From positions 138,942,747 to 139,006,746 of the forward strand of contig NC_081412.1 in the NCBI RefSeq assembly GCF_030272615.1: a stretch of DNA of 64,000 nucleotides, read 5' to 3'. The translations under genes were made by a program, and so were the position numbers. The stretch comes from Cryptomeria japonica. Taxonomy: Eukaryota; Streptophyta; Pinopsida; Cupressales; Cupressaceae. Under the pieces are notes generated by a model, which was not told the DNA's origin, searched no databases, and saw only the letters and a program-made list of their open reading frames with translations. Positions 1 to 12,300 of this stretch are shown here, in pieces. Numbering within the stretch: the stretch's first letter is position 1; the number at the start of each line of letters is the position of its first letter.

Positions 1-2
1 AA

Positions 3-2330
3 TTGTTGCAACAATTGAGTAATATACAAAAGGTACAATTGAGTGTGCAAACAAGTAATATGCAACAACAACAATTTCACATTCGACAACAAGTTGCAGC
101 GCCTTCGGCACCATTACAAGTTAATGCAAACTTGCAACCATCACAATGGATTGGACAAACAACACAGCAAGTTAATGCAAGTGCTATACCCCATCCTAAG
201 GAGAAGCAATGAAAAGCATCTAAACAAAGTTTTTTACAAATGATGGGATATACACCACGACAACAATTGGCACAAAGTCAACAAGTTCCGATCCGTCAAC
301 CTCAACACCAACATGTGCCACAATATGTGCCAAGGCAAACAAGCTATCCTACTTTACAACCGCAATTGGCGCCTGTGCAATATCAACAACCTACTCAATT
401 GCAATATCAATCTAGGCTCCAAGAAGTACAACAACAAGGTCAATATCAAGGCATAGCACAACCGCAGCAACAAGCAATGTACCAAGACCTTTATATGCCA
501 GAAACACCAAACACGGCCATTTCAAAGTATCAACAACCGATCGGAAATGCGATGTATCGACAAAGGATACCAACTGGGATTAATGATGGACCTCTAAATT
601 CTGATACAATTGCACAACAACTTGAGAAGTTGCAACGAAAAGTTGACGCATTAGAAACTAAAGGAACAAAGAAGTTGTATACAGATCAAGATTTATGTCC
701 CAATCCATTTGACAAGAGTGTACACATGCCTCCATTCCCTAAGCATTTTGAGGCACCTAATTTTGAGAAATATAAAGGGAATGGCAATCCAAAAGATCAC
801 ATTCGAGCATTTTTCGTGGCATGTATTGAGGTAAGCTATGAAGAGACGTATTTAATGCGCTTATTTGCACAAAGTCTCACGGGACAAGCTATGGATTGGT
901 ATTCACATTTGCCAGGAAATATAAAGACTTGGTCTGAATTGGCTCAAAAGTTTTTATCTCATTTTGCGTTCAACATCGACAGTGATGTGACCATGTCAGA
1001 TTTATGCAACACCAAGCAAAAGCAAGGTGAATCATTAGTGACTTTCTTGCAGTGATGGCAAAGCTTGTATAGTCGTTCTTCTCTTGATATACCCGAAGAA
1101 CAACAAGTGAATTTGTTTATCCAAAATTTGGTCCCAGAAATGATGTATGAGCTAAAATTGAAAAGTCCCAGTACTATAGAGAAACTCATTAAGAAGGGAA
1201 TGAGCATTGAAATGGCTCTGGTAGCTAAAGGAATTATCAAGCTCAATAAAGACAATGACAATACCAATTATTCGGGGGATAGAAACAGATTTTGGTATAA
1301 GAACAAGAATGTCACTACTGATGGAGTTGTTGATGCAAGAGCGGTGAATGCAAATCAACCCCCATTCACGATCAAGAAATTGAGTGTTCCTAATATGTCA
1401 ACTATGGAACAAAATCAAGCACCAATGAGCAATGTTACTCAACAGCCCCAATATCAACAACATGCTCAACAACAACATACTCAACAATAAGGCCAACAAC
1501 AAAACCAACAGCGCAAACCCTTCCGATCGCTGGATGGGCCTCCTCGACAATTTACGCCATTAGGAGAGCCTATTGAATCGGTAATGAGACAATTGATACA
1601 AGAAAAATTTATTAAACTACCAGATCTCAAGGCAGAACCAGTAGTAAAGCCGCATTAGTGGAATGATAATGCGTACTGTGAATATCATCGGTCCAAAGGA
1701 CACAAAACTGCATCCTGTTTCCAATTGAAACACATTATTCAAGATTTATTAGAGCAAGGAGTAATTGAGGTAGATCCACCCCATCCAACCTCTAACACTG
1801 ATCATACTATTTTCAAAACTCCTTTGCTTGATCATGACAAGGGTAAAGCATCTTCTTCCAACTCTACCCAAACGGCCAATTATGCAAGTTCTGGTTATAA
1901 TAATGTCATTAATTGTTTTCGCGCATCAACTGAGTATGTTTCTACCCTGAGAATAAAGGGACAAGATCCTTCTTGTGCAGTCACCACTCGTCGATCCAAG
2001 ATAGTCCTGAAAGGAGCTCCTACAGCTCCTCCCAAGCCAACTCCTGCAAGTCAGTATAATCTTTTGGATCACCTAGGAAAGACACCTGCACAAATATCAA
2101 TCCTTGAGTTATTGAAAATATCTCCCATGCATCGTGCAGTCCTGGATAAAGCTTTAATTGAGTCCACTGTTCCGACAGATATTGATGTTGACCAGTTTCA
2201 AGCCCGGATTGGACATTTAGCCATTTCCCAAAGTGTCGCATTTTCTGACAATGATATCTCACCTGACAAGCTCCCTCACAATGATCCTTTACACCTTGAA
2301 GTCTTTGTTCATAACTGCAAAATCCGATGA
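3..2330 (+). pseudogene. gag of element A, Gln-rich N-terminus, interrupted by stops
   Basis: Structural capsid polyprotein that would package element RNA. The first 240 codons are very rich in Gln, Pro and Tyr. A retrotransposon gag core follows at about 730-1250 (motif AMDWYSHLPG near 890). A zinc-knuckle variant CX2HX4HX4C lies near 1675-1720 (YCEYHRSKGH). The frame is continuous with pol, but is stopped at 210 (TGA), 1053 (TGA), 1488 (TAA), 1656 (TAG) and 2328 (TGA). Each stop is one C-to-T change from Arg CGA or Gln CAA/CAG. The true start is upstream of the window, and no frameshift was seen. I am sure of the gag identity; the gag-protease boundary is approximate. Confidence 0.85.
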
Positions 2331-2333
2331 GTC

Positions 2334-5300
2334 TTGATAGATGGTAGAGCAGGTCTTAATATTTGTACTTTGAGAGTGGTTATTGGCCTTGGGTATACAG
2401 AAAATGACATTGATGCTTCTAAAAGAATAACAATCAAAGCATATGATGATGCTGAGCGCCCATCCAAAGGGATAATTACATTGCCTATCAGAGTTGGTCC
2501 AGTGACAGAAAACACCTTCCTGCAAGTCCTCGACCTTGATCTCCCTTATAATATGATCCTTGGCCATCCATGGATTCATGCAATGAAAGCAGTTCCATCC
2601 ACCTATCATCAATGTTTGAAATATCCTTACAATGGAACTGAGATAACAATTCCTGGAGATCCTAATCCATTTCAATTTTGTGCCACTCTAAAGGATACCC
2701 CTCAGCAGCAAGTCCCAGTCAACAGAGAGGCCAAATCACATAGCTATGTGGATCCTAATCAATTGTTAGAGGCTGTCAAAGGAAAATTGAAGATACAAGA
2801 CCAAGGATGTGGAGAATATTCAATGGATCAGACATTCCTCATCGGGAATTTGCCAATATCTCCAAAATCATATGGCAACCCGCATTTATTGCAAAAGGAA
2901 CCTAAGGTCATTATTCAATATCAGCCTCCTACTACATTTACAAGATGGGGTGAACTTGACAAAGAAATTGTAGATGATGATGTCATAGATTGGGTTTATA
3001 AAGATCCAACTGAGACCCCACCTGTCAGGTTGCCAGTGGAAAGATATGGCAAAGGATTTACTATGCTGCAAAAGAAAGGATATGATGGTTGCAGTGGCTT
3101 AGGCCTGAACAACAATGGAAGGCTAGAACCTGTCATACCCAAGAGACGACCTCCAACTTTAGGGTTAGGTTTTGTACCATTGCAAATTGGATCCACATCT
3201 ACCAAAATGCCCACGTGTAGAAAAGGGCGTGATTCTGATGATGAAATAACACCTGAGGATCCCCAACCCGAAACTGATTCTAATGAATGGGAGTGGAGTT
3301 ATTTTTCTTCTATTTCCTATGCCCTTGATAATATTTTCATTGACCTTGATAACTTGCCTATGGAAGACAAACATGAAATAACTCCTCTTCCTAAAACCTA
3401 TCCTCACACTTGGATAGAGACATTTTGGGATCCAAGCTCCGAATCCGATACAAGTAGTTCGGATAGTGACACTACAGATGTTCATATCTTTACCATATCA
3501 GCCCTCTCTCTCCTTACAACTGATGATGACATGCCCCTCATCTATCCCCAGCTTATCCAACATGACCAACAAGAATCGCTTACATTGGACTGTTTTCAAA
3601 ATGACGAAGCAATTGCAGAATTCCTTGGACTATGGGATGGCATACCACAAGGTGATCATAAGGCAGGATTTGCTATTGACCTGGATTCCACGGCATATTT
3701 TGGGGAGTCAACTCCCTCTTCTAGTCATCAAAATGAAAAAAGAAAAGAAATAGTAAAAAATCAAAAGAATAGATCTTTGGGTGAAAATCGTAAGGCACTC
3801 TCTGATCATACAAAAGTAAAAAGAAAAGACGTACCTGCAGGTGAAAACCTCTCTGAGGCACTCAAAGGTGGAAGAGTGGACATACCCCTATCAAGTCAGG
3901 ACAAATCAACATTGCTTGTGGAAATGACCGAGGAAATCAATTTGGGTACACCTGACAACCCTAAGGTCATTCATTTTGTTGCTTCCTTATCACAACAGGA
4001 AAAAATAGATTTTGTCAATTTCTTTCTTGAGAAGAAAATCATCTTTGCATGGTCCTATGCAGATATGCCTGGCCTTGATCTAGAATTGGTTCTTAATCAT
4101 TTTCCACTAAAAGCAGATGCCAAGCCTGTCAAACAGAAACTTAGAAAGATGCATCCTCAGGTGGCTCTTTTGGTCAAAGTGGAATTAAAAAAATTGCTAG
4201 ATGTGGGCTTCATCAGACCCATTGATTATGCAAACTGGATTTCAAATTTAGTGCCAGTTAGCAAAGTAACTGGGGGCATTAGAATCTACACAGATTTTAG
4301 GGATCTCAATAAAGCATACCCTAAAGATGATTTTCCATTGCCAAACATAGACATCATAGTGGACATGACGACTGGATATGAGATGCTTTCATTAATGGAT
4401 GGTTTCTCCGGCTATAACCAAATTCGCATTGCTCCTGAAGATCAGCATAAGATAGCATTCACCTGTGCTTGGGGTACCTACTGTTGGAATGTGATGCCCT
4501 TCGGTCTTAAAAATGCAGGTGCAACATATCAAAGAGCAATGACGACAATTTTTCATGATTTCATGCACACTCTGATGGAGGACTATGTTGATGACTTGTT
4601 ATGCAAATCTATCACTAGAGATAGTCATCTGGGCATCCTGGGCCCAATCTTTGACCGAATGGAGACCTACAAACTTAGGCTCAATCCAAAGAAGTGTGTC
4701 TTTGGTGTCACAGCTGGCAAATTACTAGGATACATTGTTTCTCACCGAGGCATTGAGGTCGACCCTGCCAAAGTCAAAGCAATAATGGATATGCCTCCGC
4801 CTTCAAATCTCTGGCAATTAAGAAGTCTGCAAGGAAAGCTCCAGTCAATCCGCCGCTTCATAGCTCAGTTGGCCGACAAATGTCATCCATTCCAGCATCT
4901 ATTGCATAAAGGTGTCGCTTTCAAATGGACTGAGCAATGTCAATCAGCCTTTCAAGCTCTTAAAGAATATTTGCTGTTGCCACCTATTCTAATGCCTCCA
5001 ATAGATGGAAAGCCATTTTTATTGTATAATTCTGCAACTGAAACGGCATTAGGAGTTCTCTTGGCCCAACAAGATGAGAACGGCAAAGAGCGAGCTATTT
5101 ACTATATCAGTCGGACACTGGTAGGCTATGAGCTAAATTATTCAACTATTGAAAGGGCATGCTTAGCAGTGGTATTTGCAATGCAAAAACTTCGACATTA
5201 TATGCTGAGCCACCGAACATTGTTGGTTGCAAAAATTGACCCCTTAAAATATTTTCTTAGCCGAGCAGCTTTAATGGGTCGCCTAGAAAAATGGGTCATG

Positions 5301-7211
5301 ATTCTCAGTGAATTTGACATTGAGTATATGGAGCGAAAGGCGATAAAAGGACAAGTCATAGCAGATCAACTTGCAGAGGCTCCTATTTCTGATGATCATC
5401 CCATGTTGACCAATTTTCCAGATGAATCAGTCTTTGCTTTCACATCATCTAATGAATGGAAGTTATACTTTGATGGGTCCCATACCAAGTTCGGGTCCGG
5501 AGCCGGCATCTTGTTTGTCACCCCTCAAGGTGACGCTATTCCAAAGTCCTACAGAATAACTTTCCATTGTACCAATAACATTGCAGAGTATAAAGCACTG
5601 GTTACAGGACTCCGAGTAGCAGTCCACTAGAACGTCAAGCATTTGTAAGTCTATGGAGATTCTCAATTAGTCATCCGACAAGTGAATGATGACTACGAAA
5701 CAAAAGATGAAAAGCTTATTCCCTATAAGCATATGGTAGATTTCTTCAAGACCAAGTTCACGGCTATCCATTTCAATCAAGTTCCAAGAATGCAAAATAA
5801 GTCGGCAGATGCGATGGCTATGATTGCTTCCATGTTGAATATGCCAAGCAATATGGACAAATGTGAATTTTTAGTTGAACAATTGCTGGTTCCTTCTTTT
5901 GACATTCCGACAATGGATGCGATGTGCGTTCTTGTTGGTCCCAACTCCCCATGGTACAATGACGTCTATCAATATTTAAAATCCCAAACCTTACCACCCA
6001 ACCTTTCCGCTAACCAACGCCGAGCCTTTATCCGCCAGACAGCCAAATATGTCATCATCGCCGACACCCTTTACCGCTGTTCCTTTGACCATACCCTCCT
6101 CAGGTGTTTGGATTCTGACGAAGCACAAATGGCTTTACACGAGGTTCACGATGGTATATGTGGGGGCCATTTCAATGGTCTAAGCTTAGCTAAAAAGTTG
6201 ATTCATGTTGGGTATTATTGGCCCACTCTGGAAAAAGATGTTCATGATTTTGTTAAGAAGTGCTACAAATGCCAGATTCATGGAAACTACATTCATGCAC
6301 CAGCCCAAGAGCTTCATTCTGTCATATCTCTGTGGCCTTTTTCTCAATGGGGATTGGATCTTATTGGCAAGATTCACCCGACCTCTGCAAATGGACACAA
6401 GTTCATCATTACAGCCACGGAGTATTTTACAAAATGGATTGAGGCTATCCCCATGACCTATATCACGGGTGTCCAAATTTTAAAATTCTTGCTGAATTAT
6501 ATCATATGCCGGTATGGGGTTCCCCTTGCCATAGTCACAGATAATGGTCGTCCTTTCAAGAATAAAATTGTTAAAGAGCTTTGTGCAAAGTTTCATATCC
6601 AACACCATTTCTCCAGTCCATACTATCCACAGGGGAATGGTCAAGCTGAAGCATCAAATAAAACCATTATCAAGATCCTGAAAAAGGTTGTCAATGATGC
6701 TAGTCGAGATTGGCATGTACAGCTGAATCCAGCACTATGGGCTTATCGCACTTCTATCCGCACACCTACTGGCGCAACACCTTATTCCTTGGTGTATGGT
6801 GCGGAAGCTATTTTACCCTTGGAAGTGGAGATTCCTTCCTTGCGTGTTTCCTTGCAACATCTGATTGATGACAAGACACACAGAGTCTCTCGACTGCATC
6901 AGCTTGAGATGTTAGATGAGAAATGTCAGACAGCTCTGACACATTTGCAAGCATATCAAAACCATCTCTATCGCTCTTATAATAAGAAGGTCAAAGGGCG
7001 ACACTTCGAAGTGGGAGACCTGGTTTTAAAGGCAAACCCTAAGAATGCACAGTCTACTGACATCATCAAAGGTAAATTTGAACCTAATTGGGTTGGTCCT
7101 TTCATAGTAACTGCAGCATATGGCTCGGTGGCATATCAGCTTGCTACCCCGAAAGGTGAACCTCTGTCCGATCCTATAAATAGCATGCATCTTCGCAAGT
7201 ACTGGGCATAA
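2334..7211 (+). pseudogene. pol of element A: protease, G-patch, RT, RNase H, second RNase H, integrase
   Basis: Polyprotein for reverse transcription and integration, in the same frame as gag. The protease motif at 2334-2351 reads LIDGRAGLN, where Tat elements usually have D-G-G. A G-patch-like glycine-rich segment lies at about 3045-3170. RT spans about 4150-4770, with YVDD at 4584-4595. The native RNase H follows at about 5000-5280 and has Asn where the first Asp is expected (LLYNSATETA), typical of a degenerate Tat RNase H. The second RNase H starts at about 5450 (LYFDGSHTKFGSGAG) and continues past stops at 5628 (TAG) and 5646 (TAA) to about 5860. Integrase has an HHCC region (6135-6290), catalytic Asp near 6357 and 6539, and Glu at 6648-6650. 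The stop is at 7209-7211. Confidence 0.9.
5448..5860 (+). other. second (archaeal-type) RNase H domain of element A, placed after RT and RNase H
   Basis: The segment carries the plant-type RNase H signature: an FDGS start, NNIAEYKALVTGL at about 5575, and VYGDSQLVIRQV at about 5649. It sits between the degenerate native RNase H and integrase, the usual position in Tat elements. It presumably supplies the catalytic activity the native domain lost. Two stops in the middle (5628 and 5646) break it. This is a domain within the pol frame, listed separately because its position contrasts with element B. Confidence 0.85.
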
Positions 7212-9180
7212 TTTTCTATCAGTACTTCTTCAAATATGATCCTGAAAAAAAACAAAAAAATCAAAAAGAGAAAAAATACAAAAAAATCAAAAAAATGAAA
7301 AATACAAAAAAATGAAAAAAAAAAAGAAAGAAAAGAAGAAAAAGAGCAAAAAGAGTAAAGAAAAATGATTCGCCCTCTAACCTGGCAAACAGGCACTTTG
7401 GGGCAAGTACCTTGGTGAAAACCTGGCAAACAAGCGCCATGTGTAAAATGAGATCGTTGCTCCGTCATCTATCATGACCTCTAAGTTATGCTTTTTCTCG
7501 GTCGGTTTCTCATGTCTATCTTTGTCTTGACCCAATGTCCTATTCTAGGCTCGTTATTGGTCAACATCATTGTCTTACATACCCCGGTTCTTTGTCCATA
7601 TGTTTTGGTCCCGGTCTATGTATGTCTTTCAGATGCACATTGGGTGTGTTCCCTTGTCATGATCGATCACTGGAACTTTTGCATTTAAAAAAGTCCTGAA
7701 AAAAGTATATAAAAATTTTAAAAAAAATGAAAATCCCTAAAAATCGAATAAAGTCCTGAAAAAATCTTCAAGCAAAAAAAATTGAAAAATGTCCTGAAAT
7801 AATCCAAAAAAATTGAATAAAGTCCTAAAAAAAAATATCAAAAACATTTAAAAATGTCCTGAAAAAATCTTCAAAAAAATCGAATAATGTCCTAAATAAA
7901 ATATCTAAAAAAATTGAAAAATGAAAATCCCTAAAAATCATAAAACATCCTGAAAAAATGAACACAAAAACATTTCAAAAACATTAAAATCCAAAAACAC
8001 GCATTTTGCAATAAAGGATCTCTTTTTGTGCATAGACAGATCACTAAGCATACATCCAACGACACGCAATCGCACATTGTGCTTTAATGAAATCACGCAT
8101 TAACAGATGAACTTTTTACTCAAACCAAACATTCAAACTGATCAACATTGTCATATCAATCAACCTCCAAATCAATTCGTCCTTGGCACATTATCATGGG
8201 TCTTATACAGGGTGTGGTATACTCGAAACTAGACTGTGTCCCGTCTTAGATGGGGTACCGCATTCCCTGAAACCAGACAGCATGATCGTCCTATCAACAC
8301 TTTCAACTTTTGACAATGAAGATCAAGGTGTTTGTTTGATTTGTTGGAATTTGTGCATCTTATCTTTTTATTGATTTATCTTTAGCCTCGGTCATGTTCC
8401 TATGTTGCTCGATGATGTCACTGAGTGATTTAGAGTGACCGGGATGGATCATGGTCCTTTTCTTGATTGTGATTGTTGTTTGTCTGTGATGTGTCTGTCT
8501 TTTGTAAAAAGGGTTGCATTTCAGCTCTGGCCTTCAATGCCATGATGCTACGCATCCATTTTGCTACATAAAAATAAAGGTTCTCACCTACAAAGTGCAT
8601 TACTGAAAGCAAGTTTTCTTCATCTTTAACTGTCTTCTGTCTCATTTTCTTCTTACTAACATTTCTTCCGTCAGTTCGGATAGTCAGTTCGGTTTAGTGC
8701 TCCGATTTCCCCACACACATATGTTGCATCCTGCATCCATTTGGTTAGTACATTTGCATCACATCGAGCATCACATCAAGCATCTTATCCATTTCATATT
8801 ATAAATGCATCAAAAACGCATAAGCAAAAAAATATACATCCATACATATTCCACAATGGTACATAAACAGTGCATAAGTCATCCATACAGGGAAAATCAC
8901 ATAAGTCATTTGCATCTCATCATATCGATGCATATCATATCATATGTCACAATAATATCGGAGTACAAAATCGGACTGTCTGTCCTAAGTATGGCCCGCA
9001 GGCTGACTACAAAATGTCAAAATACATAATGTCCACTGTCTGTCTAAGGAGCACGTGCCTCTGTCACTGCGTGCTCCCTCAGTCCTCCTCATCCCTACCA
9101 TGTCTCATGGATGATGTCCCTCCTGGTCCTGGCTGTGGTGGTCTCATAGGTCCACTCACCCCCATGTTGCTCAATGACCT
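7212..9180. other. non-coding spacer between pol and the antisense ORF of element A
   Basis: This stretch has no convincing coding frame. It begins with an A-rich low-complexity run (7245-7365), holds a tandem A-rich repeat (7690-7960), then mixed sequence with many ATGCATC and CATCACAT-like words (8700-8960). Several short open frames are present, but none shows a domain or a continuing frame. Long spacers here are usual in Tat elements. Confidence 0.7.
7690..7960. repeat. A-rich tandem repeat, unit near 33 bp starting GTCCTGAAAAAA
   Basis: Seven degenerate copies begin near 7695, 7751, 7790, 7821, 7855, 7888 and 7948. Each starts GTCCT(G/A)AA and runs into an A-rich tail ending in AATTGAATA or AATTGAAAA. 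The spacing is about 31-40 bp over most of the array. This is probably a spacer minisatellite of element A with no visible function. Confidence 0.75.
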
Positions 9181-10890
9181 CTAAGAGCATGCCCTGCTCT
9201 CTGTCCTCAATCGTGCCCGATATGAAGGTGCTCTCTGCTCTGGTGGAACTGCACTCTCATATAGTGTCCTCCAATGGCATATCTCCTCTCCGGTCTCTAC
9301 CAGCATTTGTCCTAGCTCCCATACACTGGCATCCCGAATGGACCCAATATACTCAGTGACTCTTTGTTCCTCTCGCTGTGCCTGAGAAATCACTGCATCT
9401 CGAGCCATTGTGAGTCTAGTTATCTCCGCTCTGAACTGATCCTGCTGTCTCTCTAAAGTCTCAATGTGATCCTGCTGACTTGCTATGGTAGCCCTGAATA
9501 TCTCCATCTCCTCTATCCTAGTTGTCTTTGGCTCTATGGGTATGTCCTGTAATGCCTCATGCTCGCCTGAATCTAGCTCATCCTCGTCATCCCCACCATC
9601 CTCATCTCTGTCCTCATCATCCCCATCCTCATCTCCATCCTCATCATCCTCCTCATCCCTGCCCTCATCCTCCTCATCCTCATCATCTCCCTCCTCCTCT
9701 CCTATGAGTGGGAATTCCTCCTATCGCCTTGGTACTAGAATATCTAGATCTGTCAATGGCACTGGCTGTCGTCGTGCAAACCATCTATCATACTCATCTG
9801 TCATCCCGGTGTCTACCACATCTGATCTCCAATCCCACTGTCTCTACTGTAGCTGTGAGAAGTCTGCATATGCTGTGTGTGGCTGAATCATACTCCCCCA
9901 CTGACTCATCTCTTTATGAGATCGGGCAAAGTGTGTAGTCCTCCTGGGTACATCCTGCCTCTCTCCAAACTGTCATCTGACTCTCTCTTGCAGGTACAAC
10001 TCAATCACTCTCTGGCAATTCACTGGTCGCCCAATCAGGTACCTCTCTTGTCTACAATATGGTAACTCCTCACTATCATCTGACCATCACAGACAATCAC
10101 GATATGGCCTCCATATGAACTCTCTCAGTCGATCTAGCTCATGTCGCCAATATAATATGTATCCAAAAGGACCCTGTCTCAGTGCTCCCCCATAGCAGTA
10201 CACATATGGTCAGTGTGGTACTACCTGTCTATCTGTAATTGGTCGACATATGGCTATGTGCTCAAATGCCCATACCTGTAGAAATGTAACTCCACAACTC
10301 AAAGTCTGAACTCCCTGATATGCTATCTGATGCAGCTGAAAATAGAGCATAGCCAGTACACACGGTCCCCATGCGTACACTATCCCCTCTATCACCATCT
10401 ACTCCAGCACTCTTCCCCATCCAATAGGGAATCCATGTCCTCGTCTGTCTCTTGCCAGTAGACATGCTATCACCATGGCTATCACCACATATCGTCGATC
10501 ATACTCTGATGCCATAGTCTCCCAGCCAATCTCCCTCTCGACAATATCCAGATCATCTGTGTCGCACTCAAACAATCTGCACAATGCATCTCTCCCTGTC
10601 ACTGGGTCATACTCTACCATCTCCCCATGAATTGGAATGTGGAGGATACGCCATACATCCTCCATTGTCACCGTCGCCTCTCCCATCGCCAGATGGAAGG
10701 AGGAAGTCTATGAATGCCATCGCTCTACCAATGCGGTAAGCAATCCTGTGTTTGCCCTAATCTCGGGCATGAATGTGACATAGTATATCCCAAGTCTTGC
10801 TAAGGTATCTCTCTCTGTGCTCCTGAGTCTATGTCGTAGCATAAAGCAATCTGGTCAGTTTTCCCGTGTGATCAACGGATACTGTCGACT
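9181..10890 (-). pseudogene. antisense plant mobile domain (PMD) ORF with acidic linker and coiled coil
   Basis: On the minus strand one frame runs from about 10890 down to 9181, with several stops. The N-terminal part matches the plant mobile domain (aminotransferase-like, as in MAIN/MAIL1): LTALVERWHS near 10715, GEATVTMEDVWRILHIPI near 10681, RRGHGFPIGWGRVL at about 10440, VYAWGPCVLAMLY at about 10380, AFEHIAICRPI near 10265, GGALRQGPFGYILYWRHELD at about 10190. An extremely acidic linker follows (about 9560-9700), then a coiled-coil-like C-terminus (9181-9507). Stops such as those near 10399 and 10207 look like lost CAG or CGA codons. PMD ORFs in antisense between pol and the 3' LTR are known for Tat elements. 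Their function in the element is unknown; PMD proteins act in plant silencing and genome stability. The start codon is uncertain; ATG at 10842 is one candidate. Confidence 0.85.
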
Positions 10891-11059
10891 CTACATCACA
10901 ATTGGGGCAAATTTTGTCAGTTTTAGGGTTTACTCCTACGGGTTGCATTTCCTCTTTTTCATGTCTAATCAAGGTGTTTTTAATCTAAATCTGACCTATC
11001 CTACCCTTATCCCCCTTTTCTGGATCATTTGCATGTCATTTTGACCAAAATTAGGGTTT

Positions 11060-11190
11060 GCATTGCACAATTACGCCTGTGTCAAGGAACCTGCACCTGT
11101 GTCAGGTAACCTGCACCTATGTCTCCCTACACAAGCACAGAAGACCCTACACAAGCGCAGGATTCGCCCTACACAAGCGCAGAAGTCAGT
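11060..11190. repeat. short tandem repeats of about 20 bp before the polypurine tract
   Basis: Two families stand side by side. The first repeats AACCTGCACCTGTGTCAGG-like units (11085-11130). The second repeats CCCTACACAAGCGCAGRA three times (11137-11187). They lie in the spacer between the antisense ORF and the LTR and have no evident coding role. Confidence 0.7.
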
Positions 11191-11199
11191 TTCTGCATT

Positions 11200-11436
11200 T
11201 TATATGGGCCCTGCAATGCCCCGCAAGCAATCAAAATTCATCAAATTGAAAACATGGGTATTTGAGATCCATACCGCTGCTCCTGCATCGTCTGATCGTC
11301 TGAATGTGCGTACATGTTCCCCAAGGTGATCCGCCATTGGAATGTTCGCCATCTCTCTGCAAGTGTTCTTGTCCAGAGCAACAAATTCTCCTCCTTGGCT
11401 AGTGCAAATGAGCAACTTTTCTTCTCTTGGCCTCAT
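11200..11436 (-). CDS. short antisense open frame upstream of the PMD ORF, unknown
   Basis: A 78-codon minus-strand frame that happens to be in phase with the PMD ORF downstream. It begins MRPREEKLLI and ends before an in-frame stop, with no recognised domain. It could be a leader exon or N-terminal part of the antisense gene, or chance. The interval 10891-11199 has no clear coding continuation. Confidence 0.25.
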   Translation of the reverse strand: MRPREEKLLICTSQGGEFVALDKNTCREMANIPMADHLGEHVRTFRRSDDAGAAVWISNTHVFNLMNFDCLRGIAGPI

Positions 11437-11700
11437 TTATAGATCTTTGTCAGTGCATAGATGGACGTGCACTCTCTTCATCTTATGTTGGTCGCAGTCT
11501 TTTGCATCTTCAATTGCTTGTCCTTCATGCATCCGGTATCCAATTGTCAGTCCATTCAATCCTATCCTTTTTATCGATCGATTGGCCTATTTTCTGTATG
11601 TTTCCGACCAATTCCTCGAGGGGGCATGCATATGTCATTGTCATTATCTGGGGCATTTTCATTAAGTTCTTTGAAACAATGCTTAAAATCGCATTGTCTC

Positions 11701-11714
11701 AAAGAGGGGCAAAA
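11701..11714 (+). promoter_or_regulatory. polypurine tract (plus-strand primer) of element A
   Basis: AAAGAGGGGCAAAA lies immediately before the TGTAGACACC start of the LTR. This is the expected place and composition for the RNase H-resistant primer of plus-strand DNA synthesis. It fixes the left edge of the 3' LTR at 11715. Confidence 0.85.
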
Positions 11715-12020
11715 TGTAGACACCTAAAAATGGTCAACGCTTGCGAAGTCATACTTTAACATTTGCGCATTGCCTCATTTTAGGTTGTGCGTCGCATTAA
11801 CATTTCTCCTATGATTCATACTTGGTTTTTATCATTTGCAAACATCGAGTCATTCTTCTACATTCTTCATTTATCTCACTCTCGAATTTGGTCTTGTCGA
11901 CAACACTATCGAGTTATGATTTTAATCGATCTTATCCTATTGCATCAATGTACATGCTTATTTGTCATCATTTTGGACATCATCAATCCTAATTAGGGTT
12001 TTGTCCTCCTGTCAATCTTG

Positions 12021-12300
12021 CGATCGATTTGTCATCGATCATTGTCCTCTTGTCAATCCTGTCCTCTGGCGATCAATTTATTATCAATCCTTATCATTTT
12101 CAATCTTGTCGTTTAACGATCGATTTGTCATTGATCGTGGTCATTTTCAATATTGTCGTTTTGCAATCTATTTTGTCATCGATTCTTGTCTGATCTTGTC
12201 ATTTTGTGATCAATTTGTCATCGATCGTTGTTTGTCTCAATTATGTCAATTTGGATCAATTTGTCATTGTTCCTCGTCAATTGGCATATTTATCAATCAA
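12021..12300. repeat. tandem repeat in LTR U3, unit about 47 bp, core CGATCGATTTGTCATCGATC
   Basis: Copies start near 12021, 12070, 12117, 12164, 12207 and 12253, at intervals of 43-49 bp. The core contains overlapping GATC and ATCGAT words, making each unit locally self-complementary. Tandem U3 repeats often act as LTR enhancers, but this is only an inference from position. Confidence 0.75.

Noticed and set aside
7136-7468. Minus-strand Phe-rich open frame after pol
   Set aside because: Produced by the A-rich run after the stop codon of element A and overlapping the integrase end.
9485-9886. Plus-strand Ser/Pro-rich open frame
   Set aside because: It is the shadow of the Asp/Glu-rich linker of the antisense PMD ORF.
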